A stretch of DNA of 64,000 bases from Luteimonas viscosa (GTDB taxonomy: Bacteria > Pseudomonadota > Gammaproteobacteria > Xanthomonadales > Xanthomonadaceae): positions 225,160 to 289,159 of the forward strand of contig NZ_VTFT01000001.1 in assembly GCF_008244685.1 (NCBI RefSeq). The letters run 5' to 3'. Every line of letters starts with the position of its first letter. The stretch's first letter is position 1. Below, piece by piece: positions 9,379 to 19,442 of the stretch. The notes under the pieces are model-generated. The model had not been told where the DNA came from. It saw only the letters and a program-made list of their open reading frames with translations, and searched no databases. The translations under genes were made by a program, and so were the position numbers.

Positions 9379-9930
9379 CTAAGGCGAGAGCCACAGGCGC
9401 GCCATGCGCCGCAGGGACGGGTCCGCCCGGTCGTCGTCGCGCACCTCCCGGACGTCGCGCCAGGCAAGTGCGATCGACTCCGGGCCGACCACGTACCGTT
9501 CGCCCTCGCCCGCATGCACCACGTAGCGCACGTCGTAGTGCCAATGGCCGGGCACGTCGCGATGGTCGGGAATCCAGTGGCGGTCCAGGTCGAAGACCTC
9601 CGGGTCGGCGCGCAGCCCTGCGAGCCCGGATTCCTCTTCCGCCTCGCGCAGGGCCACCCGGCACAGGTCGCGATCGCCGTCGGCGTGCCCGCCCGGCTGC
9701 AGCCACAGGCCGAGCTTGCGATGGTGGGTCAACAGGACGCGGGTGCGCGAGCGGTCCACCAGCCAGGCCGAGGCGGTGAAATGTCCCGCCAGGCGCGCGC
9801 GCAGGAACGGGTCCACGGGGTCCCGCAGGAGTGTGGCGAATTCGGCCGCCTCGGCCGCCTGGTCTGGCCGGCGCCGGGCGTGGGCCGCGAATGCGACCTC
9901 CAGCGCCTCGACCTGATCGCCATCGTGCAT
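9379..9930 (-). CDS. NUDIX hydrolase
   Basis: 183 residues. The Nudix box lies around 79-102 as GGHADGDRDLC followed by REAEEESGL. The catalytic REAEEE core is intact, but the first conserved Glu of the box is Arg here, a variant I recall in a subgroup that reads GGHADGD. The N-terminal ~45 residues are helical and precede LAGHFTASAWLVD. It should hydrolyse a nucleoside-diphosphate-linked substrate, identity unknown. It is divergent from the amino acid permease at 10079. Confidence 0.83.
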   Translation of the reverse strand: MHDGDQVEALEVAFAAHARRRPDQAAEAAEFATLLRDPVDPFLRARLAGHFTASAWLVDRSRTRVLLTHHRKLGLWLQPGGHADGDRDLCRVALREAEEESGLAGLRADPEVFDLDRHWIPDHRDVPGHWHYDVRYVVHAGEGERYVVGPESIALAWRDVREVRDDDRADPSLRRMARLWLSP

Positions 9931-10078
9931 GGACGCGTCCTCCGCCCGGGTCCGGGAAACCTGTCATTCTCCCGCATCCAGCGCCGGGTTGTGCAGTGCA
10001 TCACCGTTTGGCAAGGTAGCAACAGTAACCTTCGCCGTCGCGCCACGCGGTCTACGTCCACTTTCCAGGGGAGCATCG

Positions 10079-11584
10079 ATGTCGAAGAGTCTGTTCAGGG
10101 TCAAGCCGGTCGAGCCGGCGCCGCACGTGGACGCCGGCGAACCGGTCGAGGGCTCCCTCGAGGGCGAAGTAACGCTGAAGCGCACGCTGACGGCGCGGCA
10201 CCTGGTCCTGCTCGGCGTGGGTGCGGTGATCGGCGCAGGCATCTTCGTCCTCACCGGACAGGCGGCGGCCAACCACGCCGGGCCCGCGATCATGCTCAGT
10301 TTCGTGCTCGCGGGCCTGGCGTGCGCCTTCGCCGGCCTGTGCTACGCCGAGTTCGCGGCGATGATGCCCGTATCGGGCAGCGCCTATTCCTATTCCTACG
10401 CCACGCTGGGGGAGTTCACCGCCTGGTTCATCGGCTGGTGCCTGGTGCTGGAGTACCTGTTCGCCTCGTCGACGGTGGCGGTCGGCTGGTCGGGCTACCT
10501 GGTGAGCTTCCTGACCACCACGCTCGGGCTTCCCTTCCCCGCCGAACTCGCTACCGCGCCCATCACCTGGACGAACGGCGAGTTCGTGCGGACGGCAGGC
10601 GTGATCAACCTGCCCGCGGTCCTGATCGTCGCCGCGGTCAGCGGACTGTGCTACGTCGGAATCACCCAGTCCGCGTTCGCCAATGCGATCGTGGTGGCGA
10701 TCAAGGTGGCGGTGATCGCCGCGTTCCTGGGCTTCGGGTTCCAGTACGTCGACCCGGCCAACTGGACGCCCTTCATTCCGGAGAACACCGGTCCGGGCCA
10801 GTTCGGCACCGAGGGCGTGCTGCGCGCGGCGACCATCGTGTTCTTCGCCTACATCGGTTTCGATGCGGTCTCCACCGCAGCCGGCGAGGCCAAGAACCCG
10901 CAGCGCGACATGCCGATCGGCATCCTCGGTTCGCTGGCGGTCTGCACGCTGGTCTACATCGCGGTGTGCGCGGTGCTGACCGGCATGACCCACTACTCGC
11001 TGCTGGATACCGCCAAGCCCGTCGCCACCGCGCTGGAAGAGGTGATGAAGGCCGATCCGGGCGCGAACATCGGCTGGCTCAAGACCGCGGTCGAGATCGG
11101 CGCCATCGCCGGCCTGTCGTCGGTGGTCCTGGTGATGCTGATGGCGCAGCCTCGCATCTTCTACTCGATGGCGCGCGACGGCCTGCTGCCGCGGCTGTTC
11201 GGCAAGGTCCACCCGAAGTTCCACACCCCCTACATCGGCACGATCATCGTCGGCGTCGCCGCCTGCCTGCTGGCCGGGTTCATGCCGCTGAGCGTGCTCG
11301 GCGAGCTGGTCTCGATGGGCACCCTGATCGCGTTCGCAACGGTCTGCCTCGGGGTGCTGGTGTTGCGCTACACGCGGCCCGACCTGCACCGGCCGTTCCG
11401 GGTGCCGTTCTTCTGGGCCATCTGCCCGCTGGGCGTGGTGTCCTGCCTGTTCCTGTTCTTCCAGTCGTTCATGGAGCACTGGCTGATCTTCGTGCTGTGG
11501 ACGATCCTGGGCCAGGTGATCTACTTCACCTACGGCTACCGCAACAGCAAGCTCAACCTGTCCGCATCCTCACGCTCGGCATGA
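10079..11584 (+). CDS. APC-family amino acid permease (cationic amino acid transporter type)
   Basis: 501 residues with about 12 membrane segments. The substrate-binding signature GVGAVIGAGIFVLTGQAA follows RTLTARHLVLL near residue 45, as in the CAT/YfnA branch of the APC superfamily. FFAYIGFDAVSTAAGEAKNP is the typical helix 6 region, and MAQPRIFYSMARDGLLP lies in helix 8. It imports an amino acid by proton symport or exchange across the inner membrane. The start at 10079 has a GGGGAG ribosome site; upstream codons in frame give no family match. NhaC starts 72 bases downstream. Confidence 0.9.
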   Translation: MSKSLFRVKPVEPAPHVDAGEPVEGSLEGEVTLKRTLTARHLVLLGVGAVIGAGIFVLTGQAAANHAGPAIMLSFVLAGLACAFAGLCYAEFAAMMPVSGSAYSYSYATLGEFTAWFIGWCLVLEYLFASSTVAVGWSGYLVSFLTTTLGLPFPAELATAPITWTNGEFVRTAGVINLPAVLIVAAVSGLCYVGITQSAFANAIVVAIKVAVIAAFLGFGFQYVDPANWTPFIPENTGPGQFGTEGVLRAATIVFFAYIGFDAVSTAAGEAKNPQRDMPIGILGSLAVCTLVYIAVCAVLTGMTHYSLLDTAKPVATALEEVMKADPGANIGWLKTAVEIGAIAGLSSVVLVMLMAQPRIFYSMARDGLLPRLFGKVHPKFHTPYIGTIIVGVAACLLAGFMPLSVLGELVSMGTLIAFATVCLGVLVLRYTRPDLHRPFRVPFFWAICPLGVVSCLFLFFQSFMEHWLIFVLWTILGQVIYFTYGYRNSKLNLSASSRSA

Positions 11585-11656
11585 ACACAGAAGGGTTCCG
11601 CGGCGCCAGCCAGCGGCCCACGGTCCCCCGCCTCGACCTTCCCTCCAGAGCGAACG

Positions 11657-13159
11657 ATGCGCCAATCCTCCCCGCGTGACCCGAGCCTCCCGCAGGCGCT
11701 GGCACCACTGCTGTTCCTGGCCGTCGCGCTGGGACTGGCGGTGTATCTCTACGCCGACGACTCGTCCTACGGCGCCAACCAGATCTCGCTGCTGCTGGCC
11801 GCGGGCATCGCCGCGATCATCGGCCTGCGCAACGGCCTGGCCTGGGACGAGATCCAGGACGCGCTGGTGCAGGGCGTGGCGATCGCGGTGGTGCCGATCT
11901 TCATCCTGCTGGCGGTGGGCGCGCTGATCGGCACCTGGGTGCTCAGCGGCACCGTGCCGATGATGATCGTGTACGGGATGAAGCTGCTGCATCCGGCCTA
12001 CTTCTACCCGGCGACCTGCCTGATCTGCGCGATCGTGGCCCTGACCATCGGCAGTTCCTGGACCGTGGCCGGCACCCTGGGCGTGGCCCTGATCGGCGTC
12101 GCCCAGGGCCTCGACATGTCGCTGCCGATCACCGCCGGCGCGATCATCTCGGGCGCCTACTTCGGCGACAAGATGTCACCGCTGTCGGACACCACCAACA
12201 TCGCCCCGGCCGCGGCCGGCAGCGAGCTGTTCGCCCACATCCGCCACATGGTCTGGACCACCGGCCCGAGCATCGCGATCGCCCTGGTGCTGTTCGCGCT
12301 GATCGGGCTGGGGAGCCGCGGGACCGGCGAAGGCGCCGCATTCGGCGACCTGCCGGCACTGCTCGAGGCACGGTTCGCACTGGGCTGGCACCTGCTGCTG
12401 CCGATGCTGGTGGTGCTCGTGCTCGCGATGCGGCGCTTTCCCGCCTTTCCGACGATCATGATCGGCGCGCTGCTGGGCGCGATGTTCGCGGTGGTGTTCC
12501 AGCCCGACGTGGTCGTCGCGCTGGCCGGCGACGAGGCCCTGTCGCGACCGATGGCGCTGCTTTCGGGCGCGTGGACGGCCCTGTTCAGCGGGTACCAGGC
12601 CGAAACCGGCAACGCAGCGCTCGACGACCTGCTCAGCCGCGGCGGCATGTCGAGCATGCTCAACACCGTGTGGCTGATCGTCTGCGCCATGGGATTCGGC
12701 GCGGTGATGGAGCGCACCGGCCTGCTGGAACGGATGATCCGCAGCGTGCTGAAGGCCGCGCGCTCGACCGGCTCGCTGATCGCCTCGACCTTGGCCACCG
12801 CGTTCGGCGCGAACGTCGTCACCGCCGACCAGTACATGTCGATCGTGCTGACCGGCCGCCTGTTCCAGCCCGAGTACCGCAGGCGCGGCCTCGACCCGGT
12901 GAACCTGTCGCGTGCGCTGGAAGACGCCGGCACGATGACCTCGCCGCTGATCCCGTGGAACACCTGCGGCGCGTACATGGCCGCCACCCTGGGTGTCGCG
13001 ACGCTGGACTACCTTCCGTACGCGTTCTTCAACCTGGTCAGTCCGCTGGTGGCGGTGGCGCTGGCCTACGCAGGGTTCAAGATCCTGCGCCTGCCGGCCG
13101 CCGACGCGACAGCGCCGCCTCCCCAGCACGCGCCCGACGCGCCAGCGCCCCGCGGCTGA
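11657..13159 (+). CDS. nhaC: NhaC-family Na+/H+ antiporter
   Basis: 500 residues with 11-12 hydrophobic segments. TIGSSWTVAGTLGVALIG and SGAYFGDKMSPLSDTTNIAP are hallmarks of NhaC and related NhaD/MleN exchangers. TSPLIPWNTCGAYMAATLG lies near the end. It exchanges Na+ (or an organic anion) for H+ at the inner membrane. An NSS symporter follows 45 bases downstream; Na+ extrusion by NhaC would recharge the gradient that NSS consumes, a functional link that is inferred from position. Confidence 0.88.
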   Translation: MRQSSPRDPSLPQALAPLLFLAVALGLAVYLYADDSSYGANQISLLLAAGIAAIIGLRNGLAWDEIQDALVQGVAIAVVPIFILLAVGALIGTWVLSGTVPMMIVYGMKLLHPAYFYPATCLICAIVALTIGSSWTVAGTLGVALIGVAQGLDMSLPITAGAIISGAYFGDKMSPLSDTTNIAPAAAGSELFAHIRHMVWTTGPSIAIALVLFALIGLGSRGTGEGAAFGDLPALLEARFALGWHLLLPMLVVLVLAMRRFPAFPTIMIGALLGAMFAVVFQPDVVVALAGDEALSRPMALLSGAWTALFSGYQAETGNAALDDLLSRGGMSSMLNTVWLIVCAMGFGAVMERTGLLERMIRSVLKAARSTGSLIASTLATAFGANVVTADQYMSIVLTGRLFQPEYRRRGLDPVNLSRALEDAGTMTSPLIPWNTCGAYMAATLGVATLDYLPYAFFNLVSPLVAVALAYAGFKILRLPAADATAPPPQHAPDAPAPRG

Positions 13160-13203
13160 TCCCGTTCGCGCGACCCGCCCCGACGCACTTTCCGGATCCA
13201 TAC

Positions 13204-14565
13204 ATGGACAAGACGACTTCCATCCACGGCATGTGGTCCTCGCGCCTGATGTTCATCCTCGCCGCCACCGGCTCGGCGGTCGGCCTGGGCAACATCTGGC
13301 GCTTCCCGTACATGACCTCCGACAACGGCGGCGGCGCCTTCGTTCTGGTGTACCTGGGTTGCATCCTGCTGGTGGGCCTGCCGATCCTGATGGCCGAGAT
13401 CCTGATCGGCCGCCACGGCCGGGTCAGCCCGATCAACACCTTCCGCAAGCTCGCGCGCGAGAGCGGGGTAAGCCGGCACTGGGTGGCGATCGGCTGGATC
13501 GGCATCGTCGCCGGCATCCTGATCCTGAGCTTCTACAGCGTGGTGGCGGGCTGGACCCTGCACTACGCCTTCCTCTACGTGAAGCAGCTGGCCGGCGGCG
13601 CCGCCATCACCGACCCCGGCGCCACCTTCGCCGCCCTGCTCGCGGATCCGCTGGAGCTGACCTTCTGGCACGCGCTGTTCATGCTGCTTACCGTGGCGGT
13701 CGTGGCGCTGGGCGTGGAGAAGGGTCTGGAGCGCGCGGTCCGGTTCCTGATGCCGGCGCTGTTCCTGCTGCTGATGATGCTGGTGGTCTACGGCATGACC
13801 ACCGGCTTCATGGGCCAGGCCGCCGCATTCCTGTTCAAGCCGGACTGGACGGTGATCACCGGTGGCACCTTCCTCAGCGCGATGGGCCAGGCGTTCTTCA
13901 CCCTGAGCCTGGGCATGTGCACGATGATGACCTACGGCGCCTACCTGCCGCGCGAAGGCGTGTCCATCGGGCGGGTCGGCATCGCGGTGGCGCTCACCGA
14001 CACCAGCGTGGCACTGCTGGCGGGCCTCGCGATCTTCCCGATCGTGCTGTCGTTCGGGATCGACCCGGCCGGCGGCGGGCCGGGGCTGATCTTCACCTCG
14101 CTACCGCTGGCGTTCGAGACGATGCCGTTCGGGATCGTCTACGGCCTGGCGTTCTTCGGCCTGCTCGCGGTCGCCGCATGGACCTCGTCGATCTCGCTGC
14201 TGGAGCCGGCCACCGCGTTCCTGGTGGAGCGGTTCGGGATGGCCAGCCGCAAGCGCGCCGCGCTCGGCATCGCCGGGTTGTCGTGGCTGCTCGGCCTGCT
14301 CTCGGTACTGTCGTTGAACCTGTGGTCCGGCGTGCGCATCCTCGACCGCGACATCATGACCTTCATCGAGTTCATCGCCAACGACCTGATGCTGCCGCTG
14401 GGCGGACTGCTGATCGCGCTGTTCGCCGGGTGGGCGCTCAATCGCACCATCCTGCGCGAGCAACTGTCCGACATGCCGCCGGTGCTGTTCACGACATGGC
14501 GCTGGCTGATGCGGGTGGTCGCGCCGGCGCTGGTGCTGATCGTGCTGGTGCGCGCGGTGGTGTAG
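13204..14565 (+). CDS. Sodium-dependent NSS (neurotransmitter:sodium symporter) transporter
   Basis: 453 residues, about 11-12 membrane helices. The N-terminal GSAVGLGNIWRFPYMTSDNG is the family signature that lines the Na+ and substrate site, as in LeuT and TnaT. The start at 13204 follows the stop of nhaC by 45 bases; the in-frame upstream extension is shadow sequence of nhaC. It imports an amino acid with Na+ across the inner membrane. The particular amino acid is not evident. Neighbouring APC, NhaC and NSS genes form a same-strand transport block. Confidence 0.92.
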   Translation: MDKTTSIHGMWSSRLMFILAATGSAVGLGNIWRFPYMTSDNGGGAFVLVYLGCILLVGLPILMAEILIGRHGRVSPINTFRKLARESGVSRHWVAIGWIGIVAGILILSFYSVVAGWTLHYAFLYVKQLAGGAAITDPGATFAALLADPLELTFWHALFMLLTVAVVALGVEKGLERAVRFLMPALFLLLMMLVVYGMTTGFMGQAAAFLFKPDWTVITGGTFLSAMGQAFFTLSLGMCTMMTYGAYLPREGVSIGRVGIAVALTDTSVALLAGLAIFPIVLSFGIDPAGGGPGLIFTSLPLAFETMPFGIVYGLAFFGLLAVAAWTSSISLLEPATAFLVERFGMASRKRAALGIAGLSWLLGLLSVLSLNLWSGVRILDRDIMTFIEFIANDLMLPLGGLLIALFAGWALNRTILREQLSDMPPVLFTTWRWLMRVVAPALVLIVLVRAVV

Positions 14566-14570
14566 GAGCG

Positions 14571-14723
14571 GTGATTGGTGATTCGTGATTGGTGGCGCCG
14601 CCGATCCGGACATGCCGGGTGCCGGCGATCGCTGGCACCGACCGAGCCCTCTTCGGGCGGCGTGGAACCCATGCTCTTGCGAATCACGAATTGCGAATCG
14701 CGAATCACGAATCACCAATCCCG
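14571..14723. repeat. Inverted pair of octamer arrays before mtnB
   Basis: The left array at 14571-14595 reads GTGATTGGTGATTCGTGATT and the right one at 14679-14723 is its reverse-complement type (GAATCACGAATTGCGAATCG, more copies). About 83 unrelated bases lie between. A transcript could pair the two arrays into a long stem just after the NSS gene and ahead of mtnB. Similar pairs occur at 46224/46321 and 61285/61459. Confidence 0.7.
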
Positions 14724-14746
14724 GCTTTCAGGCTAGACTTCCGCGC

Positions 14747-15382
14747 ATGAGCGCCCTGCCCTACGACCCCCAGCGCCTGCACGAACTCGCGGGCGAACTG
14801 ATCGCGAACGTGCGCGAGCTCGCGCAGCTCGGCTGGACCCCGGCCACGAGCAGCAACTTCTCCTCTCGGCTGGACGAACGGCATGCGGCGATCACCGTGT
14901 CCGGCCGCGACAAGGGGCGCCTGGTCGAGGACGACATCATGGTGGTCGACTTCGATGGCCGGGCCGTCGGCAGCGACCACCGGCCCTCCGCGGAGACGCT
15001 GCTGCACACGCAGCTTTACCGGCGCTTCCCGGACGTCGGCTGCATCCTGCACACCCATTCGCACAACCAGACGGTGGCCTCGCGCATCTTCTCGCGCAGC
15101 GTCCGGCTGAAGGGTTACGAACTGCTCAAGGCGTTCCGCGGCAACGAAACCCACGAAGCCGCGATCGAGCTGCCGGTGCTGCCCAACAGCCAGGACATGC
15201 CGACCCTGGCCGCGAAGGTCGAGGGCCTGCTCGACCGCGGACCGCTGTGGGGGTACCTGATCCAGGGACACGGACTGTACGCCTGGGGCCGCGACATGGC
15301 CGAGGCGCGCAGGCACCTCGATGCCTTCGAGTTCCTGCTGGGCTGCGAGCTGGACCTGCGTCGGATCACCACCGTCCACTGA
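14747..15382 (+). CDS. mtnB: Methylthioribulose-1-phosphate dehydratase
   Basis: 211 residues of the class II aldolase fold. [15 protein letters not shown] begins the active site near residue 29; the zinc ligands are in LHTHSHNQT (His102, His104) and the later GHGLYAWG. It dehydrates 5-methylthioribulose-1-phosphate in the methionine salvage pathway. mtnD and mtnC follow on the same strand. The start at 14747 lies just beyond the octamer array; frame upstream translates only the repeat. MtnA and MtnP, which would feed it, are not in this window. Confidence 0.94.
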   Translation: MSALPYDPQRLHELAGELIANVRELAQLGWTPATSSNFSSRLDERHAAITVSGRDKGRLVEDDIMVVDFDGRAVGSDHRPSAETLLHTQLYRRFPDVGCILHTHSHNQTVASRIFSRSVRLKGYELLKAFRGNETHEAAIELPVLPNSQDMPTLAAKVEGLLDRGPLWGYLIQGHGLYAWGRDMAEARRHLDAFEFLLGCELDLRRITTVH

Positions 15383-15489
15383 CGGCTGCGTTGCCGCGGC
15401 GGAACGCAGGCGTTCCGCCCGCGTCATTCCCTGTTCCCGGGCCGGCTGCTAGCCTGATCGCCTCCCTGCCGTGCCGAGAGCCTGCCGCC

Positions 15490-16047
15490 ATGAGCCGCCT
15501 GCGCATCTTCTCCGACCAGAACCCCGACGCCCCCGAGTTCAGCAGCCACGACGGCGACGAGATCGCGCGCGAGCTGGCGAAGATCGGGGTGCATTTCGAG
15601 CGCTGGCAGGCGAGCCAGCCGGTCCAGGCCGGCGCCACGCCGGAACAGGTGCTGGCCGCGTACAGGGCCGACATCGACCGCATTTCCGCCGAGCGCGGCT
15701 TCACCACCGTCGACGTGATCAGCATCGCGCCGGACAACCCGAAGAAGGAGGAACTGCGCGCCAAGTTCCTCGACGAGCACTACCACAAGGAGGACGAGGT
15801 GCGCTTCTTCGTCGACGGCTCCGGGCTGTTCACCCTGCATGTCGGAGACAAGGTCTACGAGATCGAATGCGTGAAGGACGACCTGATCGCGGTGCCCGAC
15901 GGCACCACCCACTGGTTCGACATGGGCCCGGAGCCGCGCTTCGTGGCGATCCGGTTCTTCGAGCAGCCCGACGGCTGGATCGGCCACTTCACCGGCACCG
16001 ACATCGCGCAGCGGTTCCCGCGCTACGACGTGCCGACGAAGGGCTGA
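15490..16047 (+). CDS. mtnD: Acireductone dioxygenase
   Basis: 185 residues of the cupin fold. Metal ligands His97, His99 and Glu103 sit in [13 protein letters not shown], and His141 in GTTHWFDMG, matching the known ARD set. The iron enzyme splits acireductone to the 2-oxo acid precursor of methionine plus formate; the nickel form gives the off-pathway CO-producing products. It lies between mtnB and mtnC, 107 bases after mtnB, and shares their strand. Confidence 0.95.
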   Translation: MSRLRIFSDQNPDAPEFSSHDGDEIARELAKIGVHFERWQASQPVQAGATPEQVLAAYRADIDRISAERGFTTVDVISIAPDNPKKEELRAKFLDEHYHKEDEVRFFVDGSGLFTLHVGDKVYEIECVKDDLIAVPDGTTHWFDMGPEPRFVAIRFFEQPDGWIGHFTGTDIAQRFPRYDVPTKG

Positions 16048-16089
16048 ACCCGTCCTTCTGGCCGGATCCTCCATGCAACGCGCTACGCT

Positions 16090-16815
16090 ATGGCGATGAC
16101 GACGCCCGCCACGTCCCGCCTGCCGCTGATCCTGACCGATATCGAGGGCACCACCTCCTCCATCTCGTTCGTCAAGGACGTGCTGTTCCCGTATGCGCGC
16201 CGCGAGCTGCCGCGCTTCGTGCGCGAGCACGGCCGGGAACCCGAGGTCCGCCGCTGGCTGGACATGGTGGCTCTGGAAAGCGGCGGCCTGTGCCAGGACG
16301 CGATGATCGTCGAGACCCTGCAGGGCTGGATCGACGAAGACCGCAAGCACACCGCGCTCAAGGCCCTGCAGGGCATGGTCTGGGCCGCGGGTTACGAAAG
16401 CGCCGACTTCACCGCGCCCGTCTACCCGGACGCGGTGGCGGCGCTGCGCCGCTGGCATGCGGACGGGCATGCGCTGGCGGTGTACTCGTCGGGCTCGGTC
16501 CCGGCGCAGAAGCTGCTGTTCGCGCATACCGACGCCGGCGACCTGAGCGGGCTGTTCTGCGGCTGGTTCGATACCGGCGTGGGCGGCAAGCGCGAAACCG
16601 GAAGCTACGCCCGGATCGCGCGGGAGCTGGGCGTCCCGCCTGCGGATATCCTGTTCCTGTCCGACGTGGTCGCCGAACTCGATGCCGCGCGCGATGCGGG
16701 CATGCGCACCACGCTGATCGACCGGCTTGCGGACTACCCGCGGCCGCGCAGCCAAGATGATTCCGGCGGCCACCCGCGCGCGACCGGATTCGACGGCGTC
16801 GTGCCGGACGCGTGA
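16090..16815 (+). CDS. mtnC: Enolase-phosphatase E1 (2,3-diketo-5-methylthio-1-phosphopentane phosphatase)
   Basis: 241 residues of the HAD superfamily. The nucleophile motif is [11 protein letters not shown] (Asp17, Glu19), and [10 protein letters not shown] and [16 protein letters not shown] carry motifs II and IV. It enolises and dephosphorylates the MtnB product to acireductone, the MtnD substrate. Two nearby ATGs (16090, 16096) are possible starts. The last codons extend past the usual end, and the TGA overlaps the GTG of the C13 peptidase gene by 4 bases. Confidence 0.94.
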   Translation: MAMTTPATSRLPLILTDIEGTTSSISFVKDVLFPYARRELPRFVREHGREPEVRRWLDMVALESGGLCQDAMIVETLQGWIDEDRKHTALKALQGMVWAAGYESADFTAPVYPDAVAALRRWHADGHALAVYSSGSVPAQKLLFAHTDAGDLSGLFCGWFDTGVGGKRETGSYARIARELGVPPADILFLSDVVAELDAARDAGMRTTLIDRLADYPRPRSQDDSGGHPRATGFDGVVPDA

Positions 16816-17729
16816 GCCTGGCCGGCGCCGCGATACGGCGATCCCGGCGCCCGGTCCGCGCGCCGCGCCGCCTCGCCTGGCTTCTCGCCGTCGCCTGGCT
16901 GGCGCTCCACGCCGGGGCGACCGCCGATGAGGCCATCGATGCGGTGGCCCTGCGCGACCGCGCGCTGATCGACGCCCGCCTCGCGCAGATGCCCGTGCAG
17001 CAGGCGGGGCGGATCGACCTGTTCGCACTCTCGTTCGCCGGCGACGGCAACGAGGACGTGTTCCGCAACGAGGCCGCCTACTTCGAGACGCTGGCCACGG
17101 CACGCTATGGCGCGGGCGGCCGCGCGCTCGCGCTGGTCAACCATCCCGACAGCCTGGCGGCCGCGCCGCGCCCGCTGGCGACGCTCGACAACCTGCGCCA
17201 CGCGCTGCAGGGCATCGCCCGCAGGATGGATCCGGAAGAAGACCTGCTGCTCCTCTTCGTCACCAGCCACGGCAGCCCCGGGCACGAGCTGACGGTCAGC
17301 CTGGCCGACCGGTTCGACACCACGCTGGCGCCGCAGCAGCTGCGCGCTGCGCTCGACGACGCCGGCATCCGCCACCGGCTGCTGATCGTGTCGGCCTGCT
17401 ACTCCGGTGGCTTCATCCCCGCCCTGGCCGCGCCTGAAACCCTGGTCGTCACCGCCGCGCGCCACGACCGGCCCTCCTTCGGCTGCGGCGACACCGCCAG
17501 CGCCACCTATTTCGGGCGCGCGCTGCTGGTCGAAGGCCTCAATCGCGACGGCGGCCTGATCGAAGCTTTCGACTACGCCCGGCGCCAGGTGGCGCGGCGC
17601 GAGACGATGGAGGGACACGAATCCTCGTATCCGCAGATCTGGATCGGCGAGGAGATCCGCGCGCGCCTGCACGCCTGGGAGGCGGGCCTGGTGCGCGGCC
17701 CCGTGCTGGCCTATCCGCATCCGCTCTAG
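16812..17729 (+). CDS. Secreted C13 (legumain-type) cysteine peptidase
   Basis: 305 residues from GTG 16812, translationally coupled to mtnC. A basic N-terminus and hydrophobic stretch ([18 protein letters not shown]) form a signal peptide. The caspase-like fold shows His153 in [10 protein letters not shown] and Cys196 in [11 protein letters not shown], the catalytic dyad of family C13. The mature part begins near residue 38. Substrate is unknown; a periplasmic or outer-membrane maturation protease is plausible. The link to methionine salvage is only positional. It is convergent with the phosphoesterase gene at 17754. Confidence 0.88.
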   Translation: MSLAGAAIRRSRRPVRAPRRLAWLLAVAWLALHAGATADEAIDAVALRDRALIDARLAQMPVQQAGRIDLFALSFAGDGNEDVFRNEAAYFETLATARYGAGGRALALVNHPDSLAAAPRPLATLDNLRHALQGIARRMDPEEDLLLLFVTSHGSPGHELTVSLADRFDTTLAPQQLRAALDDAGIRHRLLIVSACYSGGFIPALAAPETLVVTAARHDRPSFGCGDTASATYFGRALLVEGLNRDGGLIEAFDYARRQVARRETMEGHESSYPQIWIGEEIRARLHAWEAGLVRGPVLAYPHPL

Positions 17730-17753
17730 CGGCGCGCGGGCGGCCCCCCTCCG

Positions 17754-19337
17754 TCACGGTTCGATCTCGACCAGCCGGTAGACGATGGAGGCGCGATGCT
17801 CGTCGCCGTGGTCGTCGAAGGCGCGCACCTCCACCCGGTGCGCGCCCGGCGCCAGGCGGGTCGGCAGCGCGCCACGCCACAGGTGCGGCGAGCGTTCCGC
17901 TTCGGGCGAGCGGTCGAAGCTGCGCAAACTGTCGGCCAGATCGTCGCGGACGTTCTCGACCAGCAGTCGCGGGTCCGGCGCCGGGGTCCAGGCCATCGGC
18001 AACCAGTCGCCGTCGTCGACGCGGTATTCGACCCGGGTCCCGGCGTGGCCCATGAACACGTTCGCGTAGACGCCCCAGGCGGGATAGGCGCCGCGCCGCA
18101 GCAGCTTCGGCACGTGCAGGGCCATCGCATCGGTGCGCGAGAAATCGTCCGCCGGGAGCGTGGTCGGATGCCAGGCCAGCCGGTATCCGCCGTCGCCGGC
18201 GATGCGCAAGGTCGCGAAGCCGCGCGGCGTGCCGTCGGCCATCGTCGATACCGGCACGCCGTCGTCCTCGGCCACGCCCGACCAGTACGACCCGCTCATC
18301 GCACCGACGTTGTACTCGCGCAGCGGCGCATCGCCCTGCCAGCCCGTGCGTGCATCGTGGAAGAACTGGCGCTGCGCGTGGCGGTGGCCGCTCAGCAACA
18401 GCAGTTTCGGGAACCGGCGCAGCAGCGCGAACAGCCGCGCGCGGTCCTCCGCGCGCACGCTGGGTGGACGGTCGCCCTCGGCGGTGTCGAACCAGGGAAT
18501 GTGGGCCGCGACCACGAGCAGGCGTTCGCGATCGACGTGCTGCAGGTAGCCCTCGAGAAAGGCGAACTGGTCCTCGCGCAGGCCGCCGACGTAGGCCGGG
18601 CGGCTGCCCCGCATCGCGACGACGTTGTCCAGCATCACGAACACCGCCTCGTGTTCCTCCCAGGCCCAGGTATCGGGCCCGAACACGCGGCGGAACGTGG
18701 CGAGCGAATCGTGGTCGTCCTGCGCGCCGGGATCGAGGTCGTGGTTGCCGGCAACGTGCAGCCAGGGCACGCCCAGCGACGCGGTGGTGCGGTTGATCCC
18801 GTCGTACAACGCCAGATCGTCATTGGCGACATCGCCCAGGGTCAGCCCGAGCGCGGCGTCGCGATGCGGCGCGAGCGCGCGCGCCACGACACGGGCGTAG
18901 TAGTCGACCTCGCGCGGGGTACCGGCCTGCGGATCGCTGGACACGATCACCTTCAGCCCTTCGCCGCCACGCGCGCTCGGCTGCAGCGCGAAGTCGCAGG
19001 ATGCGGCTCCCGGCCCACGCCAGAACGCCGGCAACCCGTCTTCGGCGCGGGCGACGGCGAAACCCGGAGGTTTGATCACGAACACGGGCGCCATCGCACC
19101 GGCAGGCAGGCGCCAGGCGCCGTTGGTAGCGCTGGAAACGATTTCCCTGCCGTTCGACACGCGCACATCGACCAGACCGCGCTCGTCCGGCTGGCGCAGG
19201 CCGTCGCGGTTGCCGTCCTCGAACACCACGCCGCTGCTGCAGGCCCAGGCGCTTGCCGCCAGCGCCTGCGCCAACAGCAGCGACAGCAACGACAGCCACG
19301 GGATGGTTCGGCGGTGGCGCACGGTGTCTCCCCACAT
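17754..19337 (-). CDS. Secreted calcineurin-like metallophosphoesterase with flanking domains
   Basis: 527 residues from ATG 19337 (GTG 19322 gives a tighter signal peptide). After the signal peptide (core SLLSLLLAQALAASAWA), a beta-rich domain with GVVFEDGNRDGLRQPDERG resembles SdrD/B-like prealbumin modules. The phosphoesterase core carries VSSDPQAG, LTLGDVANDD, HVAGNHDLDPGAQDD, VVAAHIPWFD and LSGHRHAQRQ, which supply the two-metal ligands. The metallophos motif Asp is in SSDPQ. A C-terminal beta domain (RVEYRVDDGDWLPM onward) is typical of secreted calcineurin-like C-domains. Substrate unknown, periplasmic. Divergent from the cyclase gene at 19443. Confidence 0.86.
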   Translation of the reverse strand: MWGDTVRHRRTIPWLSLLSLLLAQALAASAWACSSGVVFEDGNRDGLRQPDERGLVDVRVSNGREIVSSATNGAWRLPAGAMAPVFVIKPPGFAVARAEDGLPAFWRGPGAASCDFALQPSARGGEGLKVIVSSDPQAGTPREVDYYARVVARALAPHRDAALGLTLGDVANDDLALYDGINRTTASLGVPWLHVAGNHDLDPGAQDDHDSLATFRRVFGPDTWAWEEHEAVFVMLDNVVAMRGSRPAYVGGLREDQFAFLEGYLQHVDRERLLVVAAHIPWFDTAEGDRPPSVRAEDRARLFALLRRFPKLLLLSGHRHAQRQFFHDARTGWQGDAPLREYNVGAMSGSYWSGVAEDDGVPVSTMADGTPRGFATLRIAGDGGYRLAWHPTTLPADDFSRTDAMALHVPKLLRRGAYPAWGVYANVFMGHAGTRVEYRVDDGDWLPMAWTPAPDPRLLVENVRDDLADSLRSFDRSPEAERSPHLWRGALPTRLAPGAHRVEVRAFDDHGDEHRASIVYRLVEIEP

Positions 19338-19442
19338 GGCACGATTTGTCCCATTATGGCGGGCATTGGCGTTACCCCTGTTGCCGACGGGAGCAATGGA
19401 CGGAAACGCGCAGATGGAATCCGCGACAGGCCGGGGCAGACG

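Noticed and set aside
17796..19442. Long plus-strand extension upstream of the diguanylate cyclase
   Set aside because: The frame is antisense to the phosphoesterase gene. The cyclase signal peptide begins at ATG 19443, so the extension is not coding.
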